Positions 18,685-28,376 of a DNA stretch of 64,000 bases are shown piece by piece; position 1 is the stretch's first letter; each line of letters begins with the position of its first letter. A model generated the notes under the pieces. It was given only the letters and a program-made list of their open reading frames with translations. It ran no database searches and was not told the origin of the DNA. A program made the position numbers and the translations under genes. The DNA is from Dyadobacter luteus (GTDB lineage Bacteria; Bacteroidota; Bacteroidia; Cytophagales; Spirosomataceae): NCBI RefSeq assembly GCF_003383615.1, contig NZ_QNUL01000032.1, forward strand, positions 1 to 64,000, given 5' to 3'.

Positions 18685-19503
18685 ATGATAAGATTTTTAG
18701 TATTTTTTATATTTCTCATTCTCTCTACAAACGTTTTTTCCCAGCCCGGACTGCAAAAGACTTTTACCCAGAAAATGGAATTGCCTGCCACGGTGGGCAT
18801 TGGTACGCAAGTACTGCGAATGAGTGAATCATTCCTCGGCACACCTTACGTAGCCGGAACGCTAGAAGGAAATCCGACGGAAAAACTTGTGTGTAAGTTT
18901 GACGGGCTTGATTGTACAACGCTTGTAGAAACTGCCATTTCACTGGCTATTGCCAAATCTGAAAATCCCACTTTGGATGGCTACAAATCTGAATTGGCTA
19001 AACTTCGCTATCGAAACGGAGAAATTGACGGCTATGCTTCCCGCCTCCATTATACCTTGGACTGGCTTTATGAAAATGAAAAAAGGGGCAGGATTGAAAA
19101 CATCACCGCTAAAATCGGCGGAGTCCCACTCAGGAAGGAAATTAATTTCATGACCAATCATGCCAACCTCTATCCTTCATTGGCAGAAAGCCAGGTTTGG
19201 GAAAGTGTGCGTGAACAGGAAAGCCAGATTAACTCCAGAGAACATTACTACATTCCCAAGGCAGGCATACGCAAAACTGAAGCGATGCTTCACGACGGGG
19301 ATGTGGTAGCATTCACTTCTTCTGTGGAAGGGCTGGACTGTAACCATATGGGAATTATTACCAAGGTAGGTAGTCGAGCTTATTTAATCCATGCTTCATC
19401 GACAGGTAAAAAGGTGATTCTTTCCCACGTTCCTCTTGCAGAATATGTAGCCTCTGTACCTAAGCACACAGGTATGATTGTAGCCAGGCTAACAGACCTA
19501 TAA
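18685..19503 (+). CDS. DUF1460 family protein, N-acetylmuramoyl-L-alanine amidase-like
   Basis: A 272-residue exported protein. The start at 18685 gives a good signal peptide (MIRFLVFFIFLILSTNVFS); the frame is open further 5' but adds non-conserved residues. The mature part is DUF1460, an NlpC/P60-like papain fold. The likely catalytic Cys is C77 in FDGLDCTTLVET, and the likely His lies in LDCNHMGII or AYLIHASS. Members cleave peptidoglycan stem peptides, so a periplasmic muropeptide-processing role is plausible. It ends 4 bp before the MscS gene, so the two are co-transcribed. Confidence 0.85.
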   Translation: MIRFLVFFIFLILSTNVFSQPGLQKTFTQKMELPATVGIGTQVLRMSESFLGTPYVAGTLEGNPTEKLVCKFDGLDCTTLVETAISLAIAKSENPTLDGYKSELAKLRYRNGEIDGYASRLHYTLDWLYENEKRGRIENITAKIGGVPLRKEINFMTNHANLYPSLAESQVWESVREQESQINSREHYYIPKAGIRKTEAMLHDGDVVAFTSSVEGLDCNHMGIITKVGSRAYLIHASSTGKKVILSHVPLAEYVASVPKHTGMIVARLTDL

Positions 19504-19507
19504 GCTC

Positions 19508-20581
19508 ATGAATTATCTTCTTGACAAGCTGGATTACAACAATACCCCCTGGCTGATTATCCTGCTTGCATGTGCAATCGGATTGATTATCAGTGGCGTT
19601 TTTATTAAGGTAATTAAAATTACAGCACATAAAAAAGACTGGTCTGTTGCAAAAGCAATCAGTAATAACCTCACCAACGTTCTTTATTTTTTTGTTCCGC
19701 TTGTGCTCATTACAAGTACAACCAAAGCGTATATCAGTACCAATGCCGACTATCAATGGACTCATGCAATCAGTAAGATTCTGCTGATTGGCGTAAGTAC
19801 GTGGCTGATGACGCGCGTTGTTATCATCATTGAAAAAATACTGATCGAAAAGCTCGATTTTGATACGGAGGACAACAACTACGCCCGCCGTATGTTCACC
19901 AAAATCAAGTTCATCAAGCGGATTATTATCATCATGATTATCGTGATTGGTGTTTCTATACTGCTACTAAGCTTTGATAGTGTGCGGCAATACGGTGTTG
20001 GTATACTTACCTCAGCCGGGATATTCAGTGTTATTATAGGTTTCGCTGCCCAAAAATCACTTGGAAACCTTCTTGCAGGTATTCAGATCGCATTTACCCA
20101 ACCTATCAAAATTGACGATGTGGTGATTGTGGAAGGAGAATGGGGGCGGATAGAGGAAATTAATCTGACGTACGTGGTTGTTAATATCTGGGATTTACGA
20201 AGACTTGTACTGCCCATCACCTACTTTATAGAGAAGCCTTTTCAGAACTGGACGCGTAACGAAAGTAACCTGATTGGTGCTGCATTTTTACATCTGAACT
20301 ATAATACGCCGGTTCAGAAATTACGAGACAAGCTGGAAGAAATCCTTGCCAGCACTCCCCTTTGGGACGGGAGGTCGTGGGCTTTACAGGTGACCGACAC
20401 ACAGGAACAGATCATGATCGTGCGGGCAATTATGTCGGCACGCAGCTCTTCTCAGGCATTTGACCTTCGTTGTCTGGTCAGAGAAAAATTAATTGAATAT
20501 ATTGTAGCAGAATGCCCCGAGGCTCTGCCGGGTTATCGTATTGAAAGCGCCAGCAAGGATTTCCCTGCTGAAAGAAAATAA
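19508..20581 (+). CDS. MscS family mechanosensitive ion channel
   Basis: A 357-residue inner-membrane protein with N-terminal membrane helices (about 15-35, 55-75, 80-105, 135-160) and the MscS pore helix and beta domain. The conserved pore/linker segment reads GFAAQKSLGNLLAGIQIAF, followed by the beta domain (PIKIDDVVIVEGEWGRIEEI) and a short alpha/beta cytoplasmic end. It should release solutes on hypo-osmotic shock. The WDLRRLVLPI motif is the usual one for MscS-like proteins of the YbdG/YnaI-type branch. It lies 4 bp after the DUF1460 gene and is closed by a strong hairpin. Confidence 0.93.
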   Translation: MNYLLDKLDYNNTPWLIILLACAIGLIISGVFIKVIKITAHKKDWSVAKAISNNLTNVLYFFVPLVLITSTTKAYISTNADYQWTHAISKILLIGVSTWLMTRVVIIIEKILIEKLDFDTEDNNYARRMFTKIKFIKRIIIIMIIVIGVSILLLSFDSVRQYGVGILTSAGIFSVIIGFAAQKSLGNLLAGIQIAFTQPIKIDDVVIVEGEWGRIEEINLTYVVVNIWDLRRLVLPITYFIEKPFQNWTRNESNLIGAAFLHLNYNTPVQKLRDKLEEILASTPLWDGRSWALQVTDTQEQIMIVRAIMSARSSSQAFDLRCLVREKLIEYIVAECPEALPGYRIESASKDFPAERK

Positions 20582-20582
20582 A

Positions 20583-20614
20583 AAACTGGCCTCCGAAGAT
20601 TCGAAGGCCAGTTT
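20583..20614 (+). terminator. Strong hairpin after the MscS gene
   Basis: AAACTGGCCT (20583-20592) pairs with AGGCCAGTTT (20605-20614); the stem extends inward with one mismatch to CCGAA/TTCGA around a GA loop. It begins one base after the MscS stop. The 260 bp that follow, up to the convergent kinase end at 20874, hold no recognisable gene. Confidence 0.75.
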
Positions 20615-20873
20615 CCTCACTACTCATCTAACTAAATCTAATTTAACTCCTTTGAGTCAGCATAGTTTTTCTTTTAATGACTTTGTAACCGGATTGGCTA
20701 CGCCATTTATATTTTATATAATTCCGGTTTGCTTCACTTAACAAACTCGTTATAAATCACTTATTGTAATTTATCAGGCTCACTAAATCCGTTTCCTGAT
20801 CCCTGATCACCTTTTCGTCAACAAAGGACACTCAAAATTGTTAAATTCTGATTAACTAAAAATTAAAATGGGA

Positions 20874-22241
20874 TTAAAAAGGAGGAAATTTCAACGTGAA
20901 CGTTGTCCCTTTGCCCAATTCTGAAGCAATATCAATGCTGGCACCCTGCATGGTAATAATTCTCTTTGTAAGCGCGAGACCGATCCCATACCCCGCTTTA
21001 CTCATTGTGGTGGCACTCCTGTAAAAGGTATCAAATATATATGGAAATTCCGACTCCGCTATTCCGACTCCATGATCTTTGAACTCAATCGTAATCATAT
21101 CATTCGTTGCCTGAAGATAAACGTGGACCGTTTTATCATCCGAATACTTACAAGCATTGTCCATCAGGTTAAGGAACGCCGTACGCAATAAACTTTCATC
21201 TCCGTATCTTTTGAGATCTTCTTCGTTTTCAGAGATATTCCCGTAGTGAATATGCACCTCGTAAGCCTGGTTTTTCTGTTGAACTGCCGTTTTAGCCTGC
21301 CACAAAACCTCATCAACCCTAATCCTGGAAAAAGTTACTTTAAATGCATTTTCTTCAGTTCTTGCCAATTCCAGAAGCCTGTTAACCAGTTCATTCATAC
21401 CTTTTGCTTCTGACATGATTCCCTGCAATGCCTCCTGATAATATTGCGAAGTTCTTTCTTTCATCAAAGTAACCTCTACCTCGCTCATAATAAGTGCCAG
21501 CGGGGTACGTAATTCATGTGAAGCATGTCCGACAAAGTTCTTCTGAGCCACAAAGGCGATTTCAAGCCTGTTCAGCATCAGATTAAACGTCTGAGCAAGC
21601 AGCGCAAGTTCATCTTTCTCTCTTCCTACTGTTACCTTATCATGCAGATTGCCTGCTGATATATTGTTCACCTGGTCGATAATATCCGCAACAGGTTTGA
21701 TAGCATCGTTGGAAAACTGCCAGCCAGCCACCGCAACAAGCACCAGAGAAAGCAGCCATCCCACCAGCAAAATATCTCTTAATCTTGCCAACTGACTCAT
21801 TCCGGGAACATCCCGTGCCACAGTGGCAATGACCCACGGTTTACTATGATCCTGTAGAATGTGCCGAATCACCACAACTTCCTTTTCTTCCAGTTTGTAA
21901 TGAACATCTTTACCCTCCCTTGCCTCCTGAAGTACATCAGCAGTGAGGAAATAAACCTGTCCACTTGCAAAAATCACCGAATCGGAGCCGTCATAGATGG
22001 TGATTTCTTCATTTAATAAAACCGAGCTGTTTTCTTTTTCCCGCTTTACAATTTCCTCTTTACTAATACTGCTTGCACCCTCAACCAACTGCGCGATGGT
22101 CTGGCTTCTTTCATGAAGAAAAGAATGAAATTGCTTTTCTCTGTACTGATCATAAAAGAAATAAATAGCCAGACAGAAAAGAGCCATGATAGACCCTACC
22201 AGCATTGTAAACAAGAGCGTAAGGCGAGACTTGATATTCAT
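20874..22241 (-). CDS. Sensor histidine kinase with HAMP domain (CusS-like)
   Basis: A 455-residue inner-membrane kinase. Transmembrane helices at about 9-29 and 157-176 enclose a periplasmic sensor of roughly 125 residues; then HAMP (about 177-230), HisKA with H242 in GHASHELRTPLAL, and HATPase_c (NLMDNACKYS, DHGVGI, GYGIGLALTKR). The architecture and ASHELRTPL motif match the CusS/EnvZ-type kinases paired with OmpR-type regulators. Its start overlaps the regulator's stop by 4 bp, so expression is translationally coupled. Metal or envelope stress is the usual signal in this group, but nothing here proves it. Confidence 0.92.
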   Translation of the reverse strand: MNIKSRLTLLFTMLVGSIMALFCLAIYFFYDQYREKQFHSFLHERSQTIAQLVEGASSISKEEIVKREKENSSVLLNEEITIYDGSDSVIFASGQVYFLTADVLQEAREGKDVHYKLEEKEVVVIRHILQDHSKPWVIATVARDVPGMSQLARLRDILLVGWLLSLVLVAVAGWQFSNDAIKPVADIIDQVNNISAGNLHDKVTVGREKDELALLAQTFNLMLNRLEIAFVAQKNFVGHASHELRTPLALIMSEVEVTLMKERTSQYYQEALQGIMSEAKGMNELVNRLLELARTEENAFKVTFSRIRVDEVLWQAKTAVQQKNQAYEVHIHYGNISENEEDLKRYGDESLLRTAFLNLMDNACKYSDDKTVHVYLQATNDMITIEFKDHGVGIAESEFPYIFDTFYRSATTMSKAGYGIGLALTKRIITMQGASIDIASELGKGTTFTLKFPPF

Positions 22242-22915
22242 TCTTCCTTAAAAATATAACCCATTCCTACTACGGTATGAATAAGTTTCGGACTGTAGTC
22301 TTTATCGACTTTCTTACGCAGGAAATTAATATATACATCGATTACATTCGTCCCTGTATCGAACCTTATATCCCAAACCTGTTCAGCAATATCCACACGC
22401 GATACAACCCGCCCCCTGTTTCTCATCAGATATTCCAACAGCGCAAATTCCTTGGCTGTAAGATCAATACGGTTCCCTCCTCTGCGGGCTACCTTTTCAT
22501 CCAGATTCAGTTCCAGATCTGCCAGACTCAGAATCTGACTGGATTGCTCTCTCGCCGTATTTCGGTTCGCGAGCACTTTTAGCCGCGCAATAAGTTCTCT
22601 GAATTCAAAAGGTTTCACCAGGTAATCATCGGCACCTGCTTCAAACCCATCCAGCTTATCATCAATTGTTCCCAGCGCCGTAAGAAATAGAATAGGTGTA
22701 GACAGACCGTCTGAACGAAGTTGCCTGGCAACATCGTAACCATTAAGTCCCGGCAGATTTACATCAAGAATAATGACATCAAAACGGTAATTAGATGCCA
22801 TTTTTTTACCTACCTGTCCGTCATAAGCAAGTTCTACTTCCCAAGACTGTTCTTCCAGTCCTCTTTTAAGAAATCCCGCTAATTTGGGTTCATCTTCTAC
22901 TACAAGTATCTTCAT
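22238..22915 (-). CDS. OmpR/PhoB-type response regulator
   Basis: A 225-residue DNA-binding regulator. The receiver (1-118) has phospho-acceptor D51 in VIILDVNLPGLNG, and Lys in DDYLVKPFEF; the C-terminal winged helix (about 128-224) has EYLMRNRGRVVSR and DVYINFLRKKVD plus the VVGMGYIF wing. It forms an operon with the kinase that follows (ATGA overlap). It is closest in style to CusR/CopR regulators, and targets are often efflux or envelope genes, none of which are adjacent. Confidence 0.94.
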   Translation of the reverse strand: MKILVVEDEPKLAGFLKRGLEEQSWEVELAYDGQVGKKMASNYRFDVIILDVNLPGLNGYDVARQLRSDGLSTPILFLTALGTIDDKLDGFEAGADDYLVKPFEFRELIARLKVLANRNTAREQSSQILSLADLELNLDEKVARRGGNRIDLTAKEFALLEYLMRNRGRVVSRVDIAEQVWDIRFDTGTNVIDVYINFLRKKVDKDYSPKLIHTVVGMGYIFKEE

Positions 22916-22967
22916 AAATTGTAATTAAAGCATTTTATGAGTATTGAACCAAGATTTTTTTACAAAA

Positions 22968-22992
22968 ATGGCTACCCTCAACGGATAGCCAT
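22968..22992 (-). terminator. Hairpin terminator after the DinB gene
   Basis: ATGGCTACCC (22968-22977) and GGATAGCCAT (22983-22992) pair with one mismatch. On the minus strand the stem is followed by TTTTTGTAAAAAAA. It therefore terminates the DinB gene and separates it from the two-component operon downstream. Confidence 0.65.
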
Positions 22993-23026
22993 ACGTGTTT
23001 ATGAATATTGATAAGACAGCAATGGA

Positions 23027-23587
23027 TCAATAATAATCATTGTCTTTGTCAAAATCAGATCCACCGTCATAGGCTCCGAAATCATCATCTTCCTCAAGAC
23101 GCATACTTTTTACTGCCTTTTTAATCAGCCCTATTTGTCCTGTATGGTACACATCATGCTGAACCACACCGTGTATCAATGTATAATAAGAATAGTCTCT
23201 TCCCGGAACAAACTCTTCCAGCAATGCATCACTTTCAATTTTTTCGAGCTCAGATATCAGTTCTTCCTGTGAAAGGCTCAGTTCCATCTGGATCGCTTCC
23301 CATTCGAACTCGTCCACAACAGGAAATTTCTTCCAGTCCTTGTCCTTTGTCTTAATATCAAATTCAGCATCTCCCTGCAGCTTACGAACCGCAAAAATAC
23401 GCCATGTTGTCATGTGATATACAATTTCAGCAATAGAGTGCGTATTGCTGCTCAGCCTTGCTTCTGCCACTTTCGGAGAAACATCGCGCAACGCCTCTAC
23501 CAGTGACGGTCCGTACCATGCTTCTTCACTTTCATAAGTATCGTTGAGTACGTCGATTATTCTTAAAATTTCTTCTTTTGCCTCCAT
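23027..23587 (-). CDS. DinB family protein
   Basis: A 186-residue four-helix-bundle protein of the DinB/DUF664 family. The metal-binding His pattern of the family is visible: one His in EIVYHMTTWR (helix 2) and two in QHDVYHTGQIGL (helix 4). Members bind a divalent metal and several are bacillithiol- or mycothiol-dependent transferases; the substrate here is unknown. The C-terminus is an unusual acidic tail (EEDDDFGAYDGGSDFDKDNDYY, quoted within 20 residues as DDDFGAYDGG...DKDND). Monocistronic, followed by a hairpin. Confidence 0.85.
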   Translation of the reverse strand: MEAKEEILRIIDVLNDTYESEEAWYGPSLVEALRDVSPKVAEARLSSNTHSIAEIVYHMTTWRIFAVRKLQGDAEFDIKTKDKDWKKFPVVDEFEWEAIQMELSLSQEELISELEKIESDALLEEFVPGRDYSYYTLIHGVVQHDVYHTGQIGLIKKAVKSMRLEEDDDFGAYDGGSDFDKDNDYY

Positions 23588-23928
23588 ATTTATATTCTGA
23601 ACGGGGTGTCCGAAATGTTTTTTCTAAAACAGAATGTTGGATATTAAAACTTTACCTGATTTTGAATTTTTGCAATAGTACTACGTCTTTTACAAATTGC
23701 CTTGCCTATACCCTATTTTTTTTCAAATCCGGCACTTGCAAACACGCTCGCAGGCATACCCTTTGCTAAATCGTAGAATAACTCATCCCAGGTTTAATAA
23801 ATTCATTTTCCAACCAATTTACTCATCCATCGGTCATTTAGTCTAAAGCTCGGAGACAGAGAAATGCCCTCCGATAAAATCTTCAATTTTAAATTTCGTT
23901 TCATTAACGTATTAAAAGTAAAACCAGA
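23588..23928. other. Intergenic region between divergent DinB and lipoprotein genes
   Basis: About 340 bp of AT-rich sequence with no coding signal on either strand. TAAATTTC about 40 bp before the lipoprotein gene (near 23889-23896) matches seven of eight positions of TAnnTTTG and is the best promoter candidate. No repeat or RNA gene was recognised. Confidence 0.5.
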
Positions 23929-24534
23929 ATGTATAAGATAACCTCACTCATCGCATTGGTAACCCTGCTGGGATTGTCCTCCTGCACCAAGGACCCTATC
24001 AATGATTTATCCTCGGAAGAATCCCTTGTATATGTAACTAACCGGGACACACAAGCGGATTACAAGCAATACAAAACTTTCAGTATTGTGGATTCGGTAC
24101 TTGTTATGGAAAACAATCGCACAGGAACAACATTGGATGATCTGGACAAAGCTGTTTTAATCCGGATCATCGACAACATGAAGGATCTTGGCTATGTAAT
24201 GGTGGCTCCTGCGCAAAAGCCGGATATCGGGATTAATGTTGCCTGGATTACCAACTCACAACTGAACGTAACCAGCATGCCTCTTTACTACGGTAACTAC
24301 TGGGGTGGTATGGGCGGCTGGGGCTGGGGATACCCGAGCTACTATCAGTACTATGAAACCAGCGAAAGCTACTGGCACATTTCCATGGTCGATTTCAAAA
24401 ACCCGAACACGGTTGATAAAACTTATAAGGTTGTCTGGGACGCACAAATCCGGGGATCAGATATCGGTAACCGCAATTTGGCTAATACTATGATTGACGC
24501 CATTTACTCCCAATCGACCTACCTTAAAAAATAG
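23929..24534 (+). CDS. DUF4136 domain lipoprotein
   Basis: A 201-residue envelope lipoprotein. The signal peptide ends in the lipobox LSSC, with lipidated Cys at residue 19, followed by TKDP. The mature part has the DUF4136 pattern: DYKQYKTFSIVDS near the start, LIRIIDNMKDLGY in the middle, PDIGINVAWI and a glycine/tyrosine/tryptophan-rich segment (YYGNYWGGMGGWGWGYPSYY). It ends 6 bp before an outer-membrane barrel gene, which suggests that the two act together at the outer membrane. Confidence 0.87.
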   Translation: MYKITSLIALVTLLGLSSCTKDPINDLSSEESLVYVTNRDTQADYKQYKTFSIVDSVLVMENNRTGTTLDDLDKAVLIRIIDNMKDLGYVMVAPAQKPDIGINVAWITNSQLNVTSMPLYYGNYWGGMGGWGWGYPSYYQYYETSESYWHISMVDFKNPNTVDKTYKVVWDAQIRGSDIGNRNLANTMIDAIYSQSTYLKK

Positions 24535-24540
24535 AACGTC

Positions 24541-25200
24541 ATGAAAAAAATACTTTTTGCCCTTTTGCTGATTTCATTTTCATCAGTTGTAAGGGCGCAG
24601 GAAGCACCAAGGCTGTATACCTTGCCATCTCCTTTTGAGCGGTATACGCACTTTTTGGTAACAGGAAGAATTGCAGGAGCAGTTCCGATGGGCTCTTTCT
24701 CTGATTCATATATTGACAAAGCTTCATTCCGTAACTATTCTATTTCACTTGAATGGGTCCTGCGTAACAGTCCACTTTCGGTAGGTGGAGAAATCGGGAG
24801 CTCCCATTTCCAGAAGCGGTTACCACGGGCGTTATATCAAAGTGGCAATGAGACAGTGTCCGCAGTACAAACACGGACCCTAAGCCAAACCCCGCTTCAG
24901 GTATTTGTCAATTATCATTTTCTTAACAAATCTTCTGTAGTACAACCTTATGCTCAGGTAAGTGCCGGTATCAGTTTTGCTGATTACTCATTGTATTACG
25001 GTAGCCTGGTCCAACAGCAGCAGAAAATACCATTTGCATATGGGGTTGGCCTGGGATCAAGATTTCTGTTTAAGAAAGATGGTTCCTTCGGTGCCGACGT
25101 TCGTGTCAAATACGAAGGTACAAGCTTGAAATCCGGTTATCTCGAAAAAGGGACATCCACAGTGAATGGTTCTGTCGGACTATTTTACAGATGGTGGTAG
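24541..25200 (+). CDS. Outer-membrane beta-barrel protein
   Basis: A 219-residue protein with a signal peptide (KKILFALLLISFSSVVRAQ) and alternating hydrophobic/polar strands typical of a small outer-membrane barrel, ending in an aromatic (VGLFYRWW). Repeated strand starts such as SISLEWVL, QVFVNYHFL, YAQVSAGISF and FGADVRVKYEG are visible. Function unknown. It is directly coupled to the DUF4136 lipoprotein upstream and followed by a strong terminator. Confidence 0.82.
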   Translation: MKKILFALLLISFSSVVRAQEAPRLYTLPSPFERYTHFLVTGRIAGAVPMGSFSDSYIDKASFRNYSISLEWVLRNSPLSVGGEIGSSHFQKRLPRALYQSGNETVSAVQTRTLSQTPLQVFVNYHFLNKSSVVQPYAQVSAGISFADYSLYYGSLVQQQQKIPFAYGVGLGSRFLFKKDGSFGADVRVKYEGTSLKSGYLEKGTSTVNGSVGLFYRWW

Positions 25201-25212
25201 GCGAGTAAAAAC

Positions 25213-25256
25213 AAAAAAATGGCCTGTTCCGGATTATCGGAGCAGGCCATTTTTTT
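25213..25256. terminator. Bidirectional terminator
   Basis: AAAAAATGGCCTG on the left pairs with CAGGCCATTTTTT on the right, around an imperfectly paired centre. A-run and T-run on opposite sides make it effective for both the barrel gene (plus) and pheA (minus). Confidence 0.85.
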
Positions 25257-25274
25257 ATATCAATATGATTGTCA

Positions 25275-26348
25275 TCAGGAAACCTTCACGTAGCTACCCA
25301 GCCACTTCAGGTGTGTTCCATATTTATGCATTACCTCTTTCACCTGAGGATCTTCTACATGTCCCAAAAATTCAACCAGAAACCATGCTCTGAAACTGGC
25401 TTCTCCACGTTGGGGACGGCTTTCTATTTTTGTCAGGTTAATTCCACGATCATTAAATTCTTTCAGGAACTCATAGAGTACGCCAGGCCTGTTGGTATTG
25501 GGAAGGTTGGCAATGATCGTTGTTTTATCTTCCTCGCTCTTAGCATTCACAATATCTTTTGACAGAATCAAAAATCTCGTTCTGTTCTGATCGCTGTCTT
25601 CAATGTTATCAAAGAAAACGGGAACCCCGAACAGACGCGCGGAAATAGAAGAACAGATCGCGGCTGAATCGGGCTCCTGAGATGCCAGTTTTGCAGCCTT
25701 GGCAGTGGATTCCACCGGAACCAATTCTACATCCAACCCATCCAGATACTCACTGATGAATTTACCGCATTGCCTGAAAGCAATGTCTTTTGAATAAATC
25801 CTTTTGATATCTTTTAATGAATCCGACTGAGAAGCAAAAGTAAAATGGATCGGCAACAACACCTCTGCTACAATCGTCAGGTTTTTCTCTCTTAAAAAAT
25901 CAACTGTTTCAACAACAATACCTTCCTGGTTATTTTCGATAGGTACCACACCAAATTTGGCACGCCCGGTTTCCACACTTTCAAATACAGAATGAATGGT
26001 AGGTAGCACCAGGTATTCGCTCATCGCGCCAAAGCGGCTTTCTGCAGCCTGATGTGTAAAACTTCCTTCCGGTCCAAGATAGGATATACGCTCCGGCAAT
26101 TCGAGGTTACGGGAAACGGCAAAGATTTCAAAAAAAATCGCATCTATAGCCTGCCTTGTAAGTAGTCCCTGGTTGCGTTTTTCCAGCCGATCGAGTATCT
26201 GTTTTTCTCTTTCGGGCCGGTAAATGATTGAATTGGAAGAACGCTTCAGTTCTCCAACTTTATGAACAAGCTCCATTCGCTCATTCAATATCGCCAGCAT
26301 CTGGTCGTCGAGCGTATCTATCCTGTTTCTTAAATCCTGTAAATCCAC
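25275..26348 (-). CDS. pheA: Bifunctional chorismate mutase/prephenate dehydratase
   Basis: A 357-residue P-protein for phenylalanine synthesis, converting chorismate to prephenate and then phenylpyruvate. Domains: AroQ-type chorismate mutase (about 1-90, RNRIDTLDDQMLAILNERM), prephenate dehydratase (about 92-270, with YLGPEGSFTHQA, the substrate-binding NNQEG and the catalytic TRF in NRTRFLIL), and a C-terminal ACT domain (about 280-355, with NRPGVLYEFL and KIESRP) that binds Phe for feedback control. The start is GTG at 26346-26348, with no in-frame ATG before the conserved mutase helix. Monocistronic. Confidence 0.95.
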   Translation of the reverse strand: MDLQDLRNRIDTLDDQMLAILNERMELVHKVGELKRSSNSIIYRPEREKQILDRLEKRNQGLLTRQAIDAIFFEIFAVSRNLELPERISYLGPEGSFTHQAAESRFGAMSEYLVLPTIHSVFESVETGRAKFGVVPIENNQEGIVVETVDFLREKNLTIVAEVLLPIHFTFASQSDSLKDIKRIYSKDIAFRQCGKFISEYLDGLDVELVPVESTAKAAKLASQEPDSAAICSSISARLFGVPVFFDNIEDSDQNRTRFLILSKDIVNAKSEEDKTTIIANLPNTNRPGVLYEFLKEFNDRGINLTKIESRPQRGEASFRAWFLVEFLGHVEDPQVKEVMHKYGTHLKWLGSYVKVS

Positions 26349-26409
26349 AATTTTTATATTCTAATGAAAGGGTATCAGCGGTAACCGTATTTTAAATCGG
26401 GTCGTGAAG

Positions 26410-28284
26410 TTAAACAGCAACCGCCAGTTCTTCGATATTCTTTTCAATTTTCAGATTGTCAATAATGAAACGCTGGCGTTCCGGCGTATTCTTACCCATG
26501 TAATAAGTAAGCAGCTTCAATATTGAAGTTTCCTTTTGTAATATGACAGGTTCGAGATGCATATCTTCACCAATAAACTTCCCGAACTCTTCAGGAGAAA
26601 TCTCTCCCAATCCCTTAAATCGCGTTATCTCAGGCTTGCTGCCCAATTTTCCAATAGCCGCCTGTTTTTCTTCCTGGGAATAGCAATAGATGGTCTCCTT
26701 TTTATTTCGTACCCTGAACAACGGCGTTTCCAGTACATACAAATGACCATTACGCACTATATCCGGAAAGAACTGCAAAAAGAATGTCATCAGCAGTAAT
26801 CGGATATGCATTCCATCCACGTCTGCATCTGTAGCGATCACGATCCTGTGGAAGCGTAAATTCTCAATTCCGTTTTCAATATCAAGAGCATGCTGAAGCA
26901 GGTTGAACTCTTCGTTTTCATAGACGATCTTCTTATTAAGACCAAAGCAGTTCAAAGGCTTTCCTCTCAAACTGAATACAGCCTGAGTCTGGATATTACG
27001 TGACTTGGTGATTGAACCACTTGCAGAATCCCCTTCCGTGATAAAAAGAGTTGTTTCGTACCGTGAATCGTGTTTCAGGTCTGTGAGATGAACACGGCAA
27101 TCTCTCAACTTCTTGTTATGCAAATTTGCTTTTTTGGCGCGCTCATTTGCCAGCTTTTTAATTCCGGCCAATTCCTTACGTTCCCGCTCCGACTGCTCAA
27201 TACGTTTTTTCAGTGCATCTCTCGATTCCGGATGCATGTGCAGAAAGTTATCCAAACGCTCCTTCACAAAGTCGTTTACAAAAGTCCGTACTGTAGTACT
27301 ATTTGCATCAGGCGTAATCGTATTGGAACCTAGCTTTGTTTTTGTCTGAGATTCGAATACCGGCTCCTGAACCCGGATAGCTACGGCTGCAATAATTGAA
27401 GACCGGATATCTTCCGGCGCATAATCTTTTCCAAAATGCTCTCTGATCGCTCTTACAACGGCCTCTCTGAATGCAGCCAGGTGTGTTCCTCCCTGAGTTG
27501 TATACTGTCCGTTAACAAAAGAATAATACTCCTCACCATACTGGTTTCCGTGGGTCATGGCGAATTCTATATCCTCCCCTTTCAGGTGGATAATCGGATA
27601 GCGTATGGATTCGGCGTCGGATTTACTTTGTAACAAATCCAGCAAACCATTTTGAGAGATATATTTCTGACCATTGAAATTGATCGTCAATCCAGCGTTC
27701 AGATAGCAATAATTCCAGATCATATTATTCAGATATTGAGGTATATACCTGAAATTTTTGAAGATATTCCCATCCGGCTCAAAAGCCATGTGCGTTCCGT
27801 TTCGTTGTGAAGTAGGCTCCTCTCCCGTTTCATTAATCAGCTCTCCCTGCTGAAACTCAGCCATTTTGAACTTCCCGTCTCTGTAGGACTGAACCTTAAA
27901 ATAATTAGAAAGCGCATTCACCGCCTTGGTACCCACACCATTCAGTCCCACAGATTTCTGAAATGCCCCGGAATCGTACTTCCCTCCTGTATTAATTTTA
28001 GAAACGCAATCCACAACTTTTCCCAAAGGAATTCCTCTTCCATAGTCGCGCACTTCTACACGATGCTCCGAAATTTTAATTTCAATCGTTCTTCCGTTCC
28101 CCATCATGTGCTCATCAATGGAGTTATCTACGATCTCCTTTACAAGCACATAGATACCGTCATCAATAGAAGAGCCATCTCCCAGTTTCCCGATATACAT
28201 ACCTGGCCTGAGACGGATATGCTCCTTCCAGTCCAGTGACTTTATACTATCTTCGTCGTATTGAACATTAACTTTATTTTCCAT
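26410..28284 (-). CDS. parE: DNA topoisomerase IV subunit B
   Basis: A 624-residue type IIA topoisomerase ATPase subunit. GHKL ATPase domain: E50 and N54 in VKEIVDNSIDEHM, and GVGTKAVNALS. The transducer domain follows. The TOPRIM domain has EGDSASG and the acidic DADVDGMHIR; the C-terminus ends after the family RFKGLGEISPEEF. Together with ParC (not in the window) it decatenates chromosomes. Both GyrB and ParE share these motifs; I prefer ParE because of its length and the CSKINTGGKYDSGAFQKSVG style of Bacteroidota ParE. Confidence 0.93.
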   Translation of the reverse strand: MENKVNVQYDEDSIKSLDWKEHIRLRPGMYIGKLGDGSSIDDGIYVLVKEIVDNSIDEHMMGNGRTIEIKISEHRVEVRDYGRGIPLGKVVDCVSKINTGGKYDSGAFQKSVGLNGVGTKAVNALSNYFKVQSYRDGKFKMAEFQQGELINETGEEPTSQRNGTHMAFEPDGNIFKNFRYIPQYLNNMIWNYCYLNAGLTINFNGQKYISQNGLLDLLQSKSDAESIRYPIIHLKGEDIEFAMTHGNQYGEEYYSFVNGQYTTQGGTHLAAFREAVVRAIREHFGKDYAPEDIRSSIIAAVAIRVQEPVFESQTKTKLGSNTITPDANSTTVRTFVNDFVKERLDNFLHMHPESRDALKKRIEQSERERKELAGIKKLANERAKKANLHNKKLRDCRVHLTDLKHDSRYETTLFITEGDSASGSITKSRNIQTQAVFSLRGKPLNCFGLNKKIVYENEEFNLLQHALDIENGIENLRFHRIVIATDADVDGMHIRLLLMTFFLQFFPDIVRNGHLYVLETPLFRVRNKKETIYCYSQEEKQAAIGKLGSKPEITRFKGLGEISPEEFGKFIGEDMHLEPVILQKETSILKLLTYYMGKNTPERQRFIIDNLKIEKNIEELAVAV

Positions 28285-28368
28285 ATAAATAAGGGCTCAC
28301 AGTCGGCCTGCAGGTCCGATTTAATTATTGTATTTTAATAATCTTGGTCTTTTATCGTTAGGCTATTG

Positions 28369-28376
28369 TAACTTTG
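28369..28376 (+). promoter_or_regulatory. -7 promoter box upstream of the polysaccharide cluster
   Basis: TAACTTTG is a perfect match to the Bacteroidota TAnnTTTG box. A partial -33 element (TTGG at 28344-28347) lies 21 bp upstream. Use of this box would give a leader of about 180 nt before the first gene of the cluster. Confidence 0.45.
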